A stretch of 64,000 bases of DNA. Source: Gracilariopsis chorda (Eukaryota; Rhodophyta; Florideophyceae; Gracilariales; Gracilariaceae). The position numbers and the translations under genes were made by a program. Shown piece by piece: positions 37,201-47,530 of the stretch. The notes under the pieces are model-generated. The model searched no databases. It was given only the letters and a program-made list of their open reading frames with translations, and had not been told where the DNA came from. The stretch covers positions 1-64,000 of the forward strand of contig NBIV01000236.1 of NCBI GenBank assembly GCA_003194525.1. Reading direction: 5' to 3'. How positions within the stretch are numbered: position 1 is the first letter of the stretch; each line of letters opens with the position of its first letter.

Positions 37201-37722
37201 AAGTTCCTACGCTATGGTTCACGTGCAGTACAAGAACCTGGTATTTAAACACAAGAACGTCATAATGCCGCGTAGTAGTATGCAAGTAAACAAACTGCAC
37301 TTGCTTAAAACTCTATTACTTCACCGAAAAACCACCATATGCCACATGCTCGCTAGTACTGCTCGAAAACCATGCATAGTTAGTACCCTATATGTCACAG
37401 AGGGTTGGGCAGTGTCGAGCGACACCACTGCCGTTGCGCAACAGGAACGTGTTCCTGTCGTGCGACGCATGTGTAATGTTCCTCTGCACTGTATGCTTAT
37501 GAACCTCACCAATCCATTGCCACGTGTCAACACATTCTCTGCTTTGTCGCGCGACACACCTCCGCGCCCACGACAGGAACGTGTTCCTATCGTGCACAAA
37601 CTAACGGTTGCGTGCAAAAACCCCTATTCCTATAACCCCCAACCGATTGCGTACTCCCCCTTAATCAAGTTACACGACATTAGTAGTAATTTATATGCCC
37701 CATATAATTTACTGCTACTGAT
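37201..37722. repeat. Family II palindromes, right-copy pair, and flank
   Basis: Duplicate of 9128-9645. GTGTCGAGCGACAC is at 37412-37425 and the second unit runs from about 37546 to 37606. The long frame at 37214-37861 crosses the palindromes and the LTR edge and is not a gene. Confidence 0.75.
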
Positions 37723-38786
37723 TGTCGGTCGCGAAATTGGTAGAATGTTCCAGCACTGCTGGAACACACGTGTAGAGTGCTCCAGTAGCGTCTGGAGCAT
37801 TCTAAGCTTCGCTGGCCTAGCATTAACACTGTATTTCGGTGATACAGGCGCCAGTTCCTAAATTCCTATGGGTTAGTGTGCAGCTCCAGAGGTTTCTGGA
37901 AGCCAGTGGAGTAACCTAGACGCACACATGAGTAAGTAGAAAGTAGTAATGCGTTTCTGTGTTGTTTTGCATGCTTTTCGACTCTATAAAAAGGTGATTT
38001 GAGTCCCAGACTTCGGTCTGGACTCATCTCAAGAACCACATCAAAACGTCCTAACCCCCACAACTGTCTCAACTTTCAATATCAACCATCAACTCTCAAC
38101 CGCACTTAGTGAGGCGTTTGCCGCTTTGTGCATACTTGGGGTGGGGCATTACCGTCGCTGAGACCGGTTGAAGCGCCCTTGGCGTAGACGGGAGACGGGT
38201 AGTGTGTACCAAGGGCGCTTCTGTCGTCTGTGAGCCCCAACCGGAGCTTTGCTCGGATTACGGTGACGGTAGAAAGACCTGGTGGTTTCCGGACGGAGGT
38301 GCTTGACGGGAAGCTGTCTGCAGGCGACGTGCCGTGCAACCTCTCCTGCAAAGGGCCAGATTGGGTATAGAGTGAAAGCATATCCCGCTGTTAGTAGCTC
38401 TGCATTAGAAGTCCTGTAAGGATTGTACGCACCTGCTTCTGGTTGATGCAGAAGTGGGTAGGCTGCAGAAATCACTTCACATCCGGATTGTCATACCGGA
38501 AGCCGGGAGTCTGACTCCTAGTGACCCTTGAAATAATTCTTGGGTTGTGTGCCGTTTCAAGAAGTATCAAGAAGTTTGTATTTTGATTGAGCCTTGTGCT
38601 TTCCTTTTGTATTTGTTGTTATCGTTGCAGGTTGAGTCCTTTTGGTTCCTGTATTGGTTGTTCGTTTGATCTTTTGTTCGTATCGTTTCATCTTTTTGGG
38701 GCTTTGAGCTACGAGGAATACCCTTTTTAGGCTAATTTTTCATTTATTTTGGCCCCCTGCGTCACCGTCTCGTGGTGGCACCTACA
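37723..38786. mobile_element. Solo LTR of a retrotransposon
   Basis: A 1,064-bp insertion is absent from the equivalent place in the left copy (9645-9650). It begins TGTCGG and ends CCTACA. It is flanked by a 5-bp target duplication CTGAT (37718-37722 and 38787-38791). A TATA-like CTCTATAAAAAGG lies near 37981-37993 and a hairpin AGTCCAGACTTCGGTCTGGACT-like element follows it at about 38002-38023. No internal coding region or second LTR is present, so it is a recombined solo copy. Orientation is taken as + from the TATA box. Confidence 0.88.
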
Positions 38787-38791
38787 CTGAT

Positions 38792-40124
38792 CTATGTAGA
38801 AGGCCTAAGTTTCGGCACCCCTACAACCAAGGAAAGATGTTACAAAACTACGTCTAACAAACGACTTCGGCAGTGTTCAGTGAGACCACCGCTGTTGCAC
38901 AACGAGAGTGTTTTCGTGTCGCCGGACACAAATGTAGAGTTCCTCTAAACTCTAAGCTCATGCTAGTGAACCACCGTGTGCCACGTGTCAGAAAACTGTC
39001 TGCTGAAATACCTGACACGCCTCACTCTGCCCAACAGGATCGCTGTCCTGTCGCGAACAGACTGAACGTCGCGTGCACATCTGGCTCTTTGTGTAACAAA
39101 AACCCCTTCGATGTTCCCTACTGAGCAATTTGTAGGACTTTGTCGTAAACTGCTAGCAGAAAAAACCCCTATTATCAAAAACCTTAACCTTTCAGCAAGG
39201 CTACGGGTTAGAGGTAGATACCCCTAACACGTCTACTGTTTACATAGCACCAATGTTTCGTACTAAAAACCCGCTCTTAAAACCCCTATTGAGAAATAAC
39301 AACCCCTCAAAAAGACGGGAACAGAACACCAGTTAAAACCCCCTTAATTATTCCCTAATACCCTCCACTATCGCACTTTACACTCCTAAACCTTACTGTA
39401 TCTAAAACCAAAACTGCAAAACACAACAAACCTTATTAAAATCCCTAATACAAAAACGACGCTAGTAAAAGGATTTAGAACCTCTCCGTTTACACAAAGC
39501 CCTAAAACCCCTATACATAAAACATGTACTTCTCAATACTCTAAAAAACCTCTAGAGCCCAAAGCACTACAGACTCCTACACCTACTTTTCAATCATCAT
39601 CGGTCCTATTACGAACCACTAACACCTTTGGAGGTGTAGAAACCCCTATCTAAGTTTAAAACCGCTAAAACTGCCTTCGCAACCATTTATGGTACATAGT
39701 ACAGCTATACTAAACACCCCTAAAGCTAGAAAAAGTTATCGGAAAAATAACTAAGATGTGTTCATTTGTAGAGTGCCCTAAAAACCGTAAAACCTCTTAG
39801 CCTAGATAAAAACCCCTAATAAAAACCCTCTAAAAACCCTATTGTAAGCTGTACCGCTATATATGAAAACACCCTAAAGCCTAAGTAAGTTCCGTTAGAG
39901 CCCCTAAACAACTCTGCGGGTTAAGAATCCACTAAAAACCGCTACAAACCTGTAGCATACATAGGACACCATGTAGCCGTAAACTTCCAAAGCCACTGTA
40001 AAATCCCTAAACTCTATTCTAAAAACCGTTACCTTAGAACCGCTTCTCTTCCGAAGCGTAATGAAAGCTAAAACCACATATCCAACATAAACAAGCCAAT
40101 CTTACCCCCCTCAACAAACGCAAA
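38792..40124. repeat. Telomere-like C-rich region, right copy
   Basis: Duplicate of 9651-10734, with about 260 extra bases of the same C-rich kind near 39210-39475. AAAACCCCTAA-type words are frequent (39165, 39287, 39500, 39640, 39810). No gene. Confidence 0.5.
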
Positions 40125-40610
40125 GTGCTAAGACCGCTCTGCGAAGCCCCATATGTCTCAGGAGCGAAGACAAACGCAGCTCAGACGGAGCATTTGTGCT
40201 TCACTCACACACGCCTAACCACTTGCACGCGTCTGACGGAATACGCGAAAAAAGTTGTCCTTGAGCACGTTCATTTTGGCACGGAGCATGCCCTTACGTA
40301 CCTCGAAATCCCACTTTTGTGGTGCACGCACCATGCACGTGCCAAATTCTTCCAAAACCATGTCCTAGGGGGGGTGAAAAATATTAATTTCTTGAACCCA
40401 GAAAAACGTTTTTGCAAAACGCTGTCCTGTATAATCTGTGTCCACACTTTTCAGCCCGTCCGGAATGTATCATACAGTGCCTACAGGACAACGTACTCCA
40501 CAAAAGGGGTCAGAAATGCACATATACGCGCATACAGCGTTTCCACCACTAAGTCAACGTTCTGTGTCAGTACCATGCCCAAGCTGACACCGCCTAAAAC
40601 GATTTCCTAG
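40125..40610. repeat. AACG-TGTCC block, right copy
   Basis: Duplicate of 10735-11220. The same 161-codon frame is open. Hairpin words recur (AACGTTTTTGCAAAACGCTG near 40405). See the left copy for why coding is doubted. Confidence 0.45.
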
Positions 40611-40649
40611 CCCATACTTACAAGTAACACTACTATAAGTCGTGAAAAC

Positions 40650-40898
40650 CGTTAAAAAATGCGTTGTGAGTAATGTCGCTAACGTTCTCCGCAAAGGAGG
40701 CCATTTCGTTCTATTCTGTTCCGTTGAACTTTTCCACAGTTGGCGGAAATTGTTCAAAAACGCAACTGTGAAGGTTGAGGACGGCAACAATCGACCGGTT
40801 TTTAAGATGGATGCTTGTTCACTTCACATCATCCGAGGGTCGGGTAACATCACAGCCGCACTTGGAAGAGCATCTGGAGAACTAATGACAATTGTGGT
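40650..40898 (+). pseudogene. Fragment of family II methyltransferase-SET gene
   Basis: Matches 29650-29896 of copy 2: NVLRKGGHFVLFCSVELFHS, then RGSGNITAALGRASGELMTI. It covers only the segment after motif IV and contains neither motif I nor SET. It abuts the end of the segmental duplication on the left and unrelated sequence on the right, so it marks a rearrangement breakpoint. Confidence 0.85.
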
Positions 40899-41984
40899 AC
40901 GACTACCTCGAGTGATGTGGGCTAGCGTCACGTTTGGAGGCATTGCAAAATTTGTTGCTGACGTCCAACTCTTTACATCTGCAGCTGTTTGGAGAATTTT
41001 TTCCATTTTAGTCAATGCCATGATGGTACACAATGTCTGAAAATGCACGTGCGACATTCGTTGGCGGCGCTCTCCTCGAGAGACCCAAATAGAGGGACTG
41101 TTGATCGCAGTGCATTGCGCCCGTCATGTCAGCTGCTGCCGTGCACGTGAAGAAGTGTGACGAAGTGCCTTGGGGCTTCGAGAAGGAAGGACCGCGCATA
41201 GCAGCGGCAGCGAAAAGTTGAATGTGGGGAGGATATGTGAGAGAGAATGGGCGCCAAAGGGGGCAGTGTGTGTCACTTGAAGATTGCGGAGCGGAACCGT
41301 TGATAGATTTTCGCACCTTTAGCATTCCACCAGTTGCGCCTTGTTCGGCGCGCACACGCGTACCGCATCGCCAGTAGCGCTCTCACGCAATGACATTGCA
41401 CACGAACATGTAAAGTTCATAGTCGGTTTCTCCCTCGCTCCGTATCTCCCTCGGTGTGTATCCCACGACATTCTTGCAAGCTTGCACTGGCAATGCGATG
41501 GAGGTGTAGATTCGTTGTCATATTCAACGGTTAGATATGTTATTCAATTGATGGTATCGATGCCAAAGTGCACATTGGAACTATGTTTGATTCATTCTCA
41601 ATAGTAGAATTTCGGACAGATCACGTAATATGTGTTGTCGGGCGTATTAGACAGCCATTCCATGAAGCGCTTCACACAAGTGCTCATGCATATCATTCCA
41701 CAACCGTCTCAACTCATTTGTCGTGGACAGAGCCACTTCATTGTATGGCGATTTGACGCCCTACGCACATCAGTTTTCAAGTCCTCCATGCTCTTGTTAG
41801 ATGCCCGACTTCTCCCATCCCACATATGGCCCGTCCGGCTCTCCAGCTGATCACGGACTTTTTTTTATTATCCCGTATTCCCAAAATTGTTATGCAATTG
41901 GCATCCAAAATGCTTCAACCATACCAAGCATATCCATGGTGGTCGTCCAAGCGCGTCAACTCACGCGTCTCGTTTCCGCTCTGC
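40899..41984. other. Unassigned stretch
   Basis: There is no recognisable gene. GC and word use change here: telomere-like words and palindromes stop, marking the end of the element block. Short frames (for example 41341-41604) show no motifs. Confidence 0.4.
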
Positions 41985-42376
41985 CCAACTCATCACACCA
42001 CAGCTGTGTGTCCAAGCTGCCGCTGCGCAGCACTGTCTCTGCTGACTCCCTCCCACACGCGCACAGAGTCGTTTCTCGACCAGCTCAGAACACGTCTGCC
42101 ATCTGCGCTCCATCACACGAAAAGCGCGTAGTGGCTGTATCCAACCAGTGCCGGCCCCACCTGCCGTACACTTTCCACATTCCACAATCGCACGCTCTTG
42201 TCCTCAGAGCCACATGCAACAAGCTTTCGGTCAGCACTCCAGGCTACAATTAGATGGTAATTACAACCAGAAGACGGGAAGCAACTCTTGAAAAAGTGTT
42301 GAAGCCACGAGAGTCTCGTGACGAGACACACAAACACACGCACATTACCGTACGTAGTGGAATTCACCATCTGCAA
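41985..42376 (-). pseudogene. WD40-repeat protein fragment
   Basis: Two adjacent WD40 repeats are visible on the minus strand: AWSADRKLVACGSEDKSVRL plus WNVESV, then, after a frame change near 42150, WSADGRRVLSWSRNDSVRVW. Each has the ordered SxDxxxVxxGSxDxSVRxW signature. No start, stop or further blades are found, so it is a remnant of a larger propeller protein. Confidence 0.7.
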
Positions 42377-42455
42377 CGCATCGAGAAGCGTATGCTTGCG
42401 ACTCCAGTAGAGTTCTTGGAGCCGAGAACTTTCCGGCTCGACTAATCGCTCTCGA

Positions 42456-42854
42456 ATGGAGGACTTTGAAGCTTCGTCGTTGCATTTTCGTCCCTGCTCT
42501 CTTGAAAATTACTTCAACATTGCGGGGGAAAACGGAGTGTATGATCTCATCGAAGGTGTTTTGATGTTGAAGGAGATGGAGGACCAGGAACATGATCGTG
42601 GTGCAGCATTATGGGCGATGACGTTCAACAATGAGAAGCCAGAAAAGGACAAGCGGGTTGCAATGCTGACTCCGAGCGTTGAAATCCCCTCAGAGAGCAC
42701 CGGGAACTGCAACAAGCCCTCAGAGAAACCAACCAATCTGCGCCCAGACATGGCTATTGGAAAGCTACCTACTGCCAAGGAAAGGAGAGCGCTTCTTAAA
42801 GAGTCACAAGATATCATGTTTCCAAAAGGACACCCTCCAGAACTTACTCTGTAA
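42456..42854 (+). CDS. Unrecognised 132-residue ORF
   Basis: ATG start, TAA stop. The protein is acidic in its first third (MEDFEASSLHF, LMLKEMEDQEHDRGAA) and has a basic tail (PTAKERRALLKE). No family recognised. It may be the first piece of a decayed transposon gene that continues at 43110-43280. Confidence 0.3.
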   Translation: MEDFEASSLHFRPCSLENYFNIAGENGVYDLIEGVLMLKEMEDQEHDRGAALWAMTFNNEKPEKDKRVAMLTPSVEIPSESTGNCNKPSEKPTNLRPDMAIGKLPTAKERRALLKESQDIMFPKGHPPELTL

Positions 42855-43117
42855 CGTACGCGTTGTAATACTAGAAAAGATTTGAATACTAAACCGAATA
42901 TTTACATAGATGCAGGCGTGGATCGCGTTCACACTTTACACTGGGACAAAAGAGGAAACGGAAGAGGTGCATACCACAGAGTACAAAAGGCTGTAAACCG
43001 AGAATTTGTAACTCAAATAACACCGATATCGGATGAGCTCATCAAAGATCCTGATGAACGTAAGATCACTTCGAAGCAATTGATGCATCCACCAAGTCCA
43101 GACCATAATGTACGCAG

Positions 43118-43282
43118 AATAAAGCAAAACAGCGTGTAAAAACTCGTGTCCTGCGAACAAGATTGTATAAGGCCGAGAAGAGAGCAAGTGAGCTGCAGAA
43201 GCAGCTTGAAGCGTTAACTGCTAATCAGACAGAGCCATCTGCGAAACATCAGAGCTCACCATCTGCATCACGTGAAAGTTGA
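43118..43282 (+). pseudogene. Coiled-coil fragment
   Basis: A short frame ends in TGA. It is rich in heptad-like Leu, Lys and Glu (TRLYKAEKRASELQKQLEAL) with a Ser-rich tail. It resembles the leucine-zipper end of a DNA-binding or transposon accessory protein, but no domain can be named. Confidence 0.3.
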
Positions 43283-44554
43283 GGAGACTCAGGTTCTTCA
43301 TCTAGGAGTGGCTCAAACTCACCTCCCCGACAGTGACAGAAACGGTGAAATGAGTGAGGGATATTGGCATGAGAGAATGAACTGTCTGGGATTGAGTGGG
43401 AATGGAAGTACGTTGATATTCGCTTCCGACAATAAGACGATTGAGATATGGTTGCGCTCATTAAAGCACGACTGCATGCAATTATGGTGGAACAGTTCCA
43501 AGCTCGACTTTGCAATCTTTGTCAGTACAAGAAGTTATCCGATGAATGAGCAGTAAAGGGACTTGCTAAACTGATCAGAAGAACGACCGAGAAGTGCTGC
43601 ACAGTACTGCACAATTCTTCAATATGCTTGGTAGTACTGTCCTTTCTAACACCTATTTTTTTGGTCAGAGATGAGGGTTAAAACCTGTTCTGTTCTTCCT
43701 CATATTCTCTGGAAATCGTTTCAGTCCACCACAACTTGTAGATATTTGATCACGAGTGCAAATGGCACATTACACAAGATGTACATCTTGGCTGGCAGTC
43801 GCTTTTGCGCACACCGAAATCAATGGGTGGAGAATCTTGCGAGATAGAACAGGTTGCCACTCTGGTCGACCCACTGTGGATGTACGAGCTACAATTCAAA
43901 GAAAGTGAAGTAGAAACCAATCATTCCAAACGCTCCAAAGATTCTGGGTTGGTAATCAAGTGACATCCGTGAGGCCGAAGGTATGTTGGCCAGTTCAACA
44001 CAGGACAGGTCCCGGGCTTATTTTCGTTGGTTACGCACTTCGGAGTTCCACCGTAACGCTGTGGTGGCACTCACAAGTGCCATAAATCCGTGAAAAAGGA
44101 AGTTGAACATCCTGTACGACATTTCCCACTTAGGCCCAGCAGCGCGAACGGGGGAAAAGCGGGCTAAGGAACGTGGTGCCGTTTGGATGCATGCGCCATG
44201 CGTGTTGATCGCCAGAAGCGTAGAGCGGTAAGGAGCGCGACAATGTGCGATCATAGGCGGATGGAGCTGCCCAGCGTCCGTTTGCTCGAGGCGCATCTGT
44301 TAGCCATTTCACAGGTCACAGCGAAGCTCGTTCTACAGCCACAAGGGTAAATTACCGAACGAGTGATAACCTCACCATTTGGTGGCTTATTGGTCAAAGG
44401 CTGATGCCCTCAAGCCATGAAGCCAACCAAATTCGAGCCAAATAGCTACATGTGGTGCATTCGGTTGTTTCACATCCAGGCGCGGCAAACCTGCCCACAG
44501 CTGCAGTTCAAGGGTACGGCGTAGCTTTGAACTTACAACCGACGCGCGAGTTCT
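43283..44554. other. Unassigned stretch
   Basis: I find no coding motif, repeat or terminal repeat that I can support. Frames on both strands are short and lack family motifs. Confidence 0.4.
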
Positions 44555-44878
44555 TTGATTTCACAACGCTTGAACGAAGCATTACAGAAAAGTCAGGAAC
44601 AGGTCAACAGTTTGGAACAATATTTGACAGCAGCTATGAAAGAGTCTGTTAGGCAGTCGAAGAATCTCAAGAGCGTTCAGGAAATGATGTCACAACGCAT
44701 AAGTTCTATAAGCCCTCTTCTAGATACTCACAATGAGTATAACTGCTCTGGGCGCAAAAGTTCTCGTCCGAAGAATCTGAATTCCGATTGCGTCACCTCT
44801 AGGTACATTCCTGACAGCAGAAGTACGACTTTTATCTTCTGCGCAAAGAACGGGAAACTGTGTCGCGCCCATGTATGA
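44555..44878 (+). pseudogene. Coiled-coil ORF remnant
   Basis: The frame has no ATG at its start. Its first 50 residues are heptad-like (LNEALQKSQEQVNSLEQYL, then SVRQSKNLKSVQEMMSQRI). The rest is Ser/Arg/Asn-rich without motifs. Not assigned to a family. Confidence 0.3.
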
Positions 44879-45242
44879 CGAATTTCTCATTTCGATCTGT
44901 TCTTCAAGGATGCATTTAAGTAAACTGTGTTGGTCATCTTCTTGATGCGGATGCACATGTTTGATTCGTTTTCATCGTTACCACCGCTTAATAGAAAACC
45001 GTCCGCCCTCCTCAATCACAGAGGTGTGCCTCTTGCGTTGTTGCGCCAAAGTGCTGATCGCATAGCAGTAGCACTACACGCTTGATGCACTCGTCACGCA
45101 GCATATGAACGAGTCGCTGCTTCTTGGAAATTTTGGCATGTGCGATCAGTGCCGTTTGCGCAAGGTTCCAAAAGTAACCGTTTCATTCCGTTCAAATCTT
45201 TACAAAAAGAAAGCCGTTACAAACCTTCTGCAGCAGAAAATC

Positions 45243-45421
45243 ACTCCCCGCAGCTCGTTTAGAGGCCCATAAGCTGAGCAACTCTCTCGTCTGCGATTAC
45301 AGATTCCCGGAACTCGCTCCGACGGCCAGAAGCTGAACAACGTTCTGTTCTGAGATTATTGATTCCCGGAGTTCGCTCCGAGGGCCAGAAGCTTAGCAAC
45401 GCTCTCTTCTGAGGTTATTGA
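45243..45421. repeat. 59-bp tandem repeat, left part
   Basis: GATTCCCGGA-GTTCGCTCCG-type units recur at 45302 and 45361 (period 59), with a degenerate unit before. The next unit continues after the Harbinger element at 54534, so the transposon split this minisatellite. The TGA target duplication occupies 45419-45421. Confidence 0.85.
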
Positions 45422-45985
45422 GGCGGTGTCTAAACAAGCGTGAACGAAGCTCCTGCAGGCCTATATAGACCTTTTGATTGGCGAGATCAACCAGGAACCG
45501 TATTGACCGTGAAAGCCATGTGAATTTCTTAAAGTCCTCTTCTCTGAAAGCAGAGAAGCCTCCCAAACGAGGGCACGCCACTTCGTCGATCGTAAACCAA
45601 TCATTCAAATTTGAAGACCCTAAGTCTGCCCCGCAGACCTATTCTGTCCGCCATTTGGTTGTACAATAAACAATCTACAATCTCCTACGGCAAGCGCGTT
45701 GTGCTTTTTCGCGCACCCCTACATTATCTTTGTCTCTCTTACAACTAACTCATGTCAGACAAATGTCTTAATCCCGCTCCCACCCCTTCCGTTCGCAGGA
45801 GTCCACGCAAGCACCCATCATCATGTCCGAGAAACCCAGAATGTACAACACGGCAGGAGATGCCACCACACCAAAATTAAGCCACCTGTTCCGCAACGGA
45901 TTGTAAGTATCTACTCGCTTTGGCTTCGTCCTCTAAGATTAATATCTCTCCATAAAATGAACCCACTTTTTGAGAAGCTACGAGA

Positions 45986-47295
45986 ATGGCTTTTTTATAC
46001 TCATTTCTCTTGGAAAAGACCGTCAAAGACTTGCGAGCGATTTTAAAGCCGTTTAAGCTTTGCATTCGTAATCGGACTCGCGCTGAACTTCTTTCGCGAT
46101 TAGTGTTATATTTTCACACTAAAAGTTTCGATGATACCAGTATTGGGGATTGTCTTACAACAAACGATGAACTCAAAGCTTTTCCTGAAAAGGAAAACGA
46201 CGCGGTCAGTCGTCGTGCTACACTTTCTAGTATACCTAAAGTAGGTGAGTTTGTTAATATGGTTCACTGTACTGACCGCGAAGTGGTTATGAAACTTATT
46301 ATTGATTGCAAAGCTGCAGAATCAGGCTCTGGATTTCCGTTCACGGTTGATAGGGAAGTCGAGCACAGTGATCTAAGCTTCAGTGTCGTTGAATTTGCGA
46401 GGTTTATAGTAATTTTACGGCACAACGAACTTGCAAAGAATGCCCTCAATAAGGCTATCGGTAGGACATTGAATCGAAGAGAGTTGAACGCTAACGTGAT
46501 GCGAGATTCGTGCGGGTTGGTTATTGCAAATCGATTTGATGATAAGAATGTGGATTCGAAGCACAGTTTTGCTGGGAGATTGGATGAGGTACACTCTAAT
46601 TTGAGACTTCTATGTGATCCTAGCGCTTCCGTGTTAAAAAAACAGTACAACAGTGTGAAGCAGATGGTTACTATAGCAAGAGCAAACTGGTCTACGTCAG
46701 GGCAGAACGATCCAAGTAAAATTTCCAACTTTCTACAGATGACGACGAAAGGTGAACTGACTGCCTATTCGAAACGGGCTTATGTCTTCTTTTGCGTGTC
46801 CCGTATCGGTACCGCAAACGAGGCAAAGATCTGCTCTCAACAACCTCGAAGCTCATCGAGGAAGATGAAGGATGTATTGAAAAGGGTTGCTTAGGGAGTG
46901 AACAACAGAATCAGGCTGCGGGGGAGCGAAGGAGCAACTCTGAGACACGAAACAGTAGAAGCTATAAGGATCTTAGCGAGATATCGAAAGGAGTGGTTCA
47001 ATCGAATAAGATTTCAGAGGAACAGACGGCAATTTTGAGTGAGCATCTTGCCATAGAGCGTGACACGAATGCAGGGCCATAGAATTCAGATGAAGAAAAG
47101 CAGAGGGACGAATTTGATCATCTTGTCAACCTAGCAACGTATCTTGCAGAGAGCTCAATGCAGATCAAAAGAGCTCGAGATCTGCATGATGAGGATTTGG
47201 TGGAGTTACTACAACAAAACCATAGCCATCTGCTGAAGAGGTTTAAAAAGATGGTGGACAAGTCCAGACCTGATGCAGAGAACAATGCTATCTAG
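45986..47295 (+). pseudogene. SAP-domain accessory protein of the Harbinger element
   Basis: ATG at 45986. The first 45 residues hold a SAP-like DNA-binding motif (TVKDLRAILKPFKL, then AELLSRLVLYF). The middle is alpha-helical and basic. Near 46785 the coding frame changes from 2 to 1. The frame-1 continuation (LLSTTSKLIEEDEGCIEKGC) reads on past a TAG at 47080 through DEEKQRDEFDHLVNLATYLA to a TAG at 47293. Harbingers normally encode a second, DNA-binding protein (Myb/SANT-like) needed for nuclear import of the nuclease. A SAP protein in that position is inferred to play this part. An intron at the frame change cannot be excluded. Confidence 0.55.
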
Positions 47296-47530
47296 TTTCT
47301 CTACTGCATTGTGATTTACTTTCGTTGTCGTTACGTGCTGTTTCATGTTGTGCTGTGGGAGTTATTGGTGGTTTGGGTGGTATTTGGGGAGGTAATTGTG
47401 GTGGCCACACATATTTTGCTTCTGTTACTGCTTCTACTCTACCTATACTGGGTTCGATTTCGTTTTGCTATGTTTGCCGCGTGCTAGTCCTCCTTGAACG
47501 GAAAAACTGTCAAGATTGATTTCTGCATCT

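Larger units (their letters stand above)
31229..40639. repeat. Segmental duplication, right copy
   Basis: Copy of bases 1-11249. Relative to the left copy it lacks about 2.1 kb (junction near 36288) and about 1.1 kb (junction near 37200). It carries a 1,064-bp LTR at 37723-38786 and has about 260 extra bases near 39210-39475. It begins 24 bases after the methyltransferase-SET 2 stop codon. Confidence 0.9.

Noticed and set aside
36202..37248. 348-residue chimeric RecQ-FANCJ ORF as a new gene
   Set aside because: The RecQ-derived part is out of the RecQ frame and the helicase part lacks both ends. It is a by-product of a deletion.
38106..38475. Minus-strand ORFs inside the LTR
   Set aside because: Short, motif-free and confined to a solo LTR.
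1..41000. Helitron or Maverick/Polinton identity for the composite element
   Set aside because: There is no Rep/HUH domain, no protein-primed polymerase, capsid or integrase, and the helicases are RecQ and FANCJ types, not Pif1.
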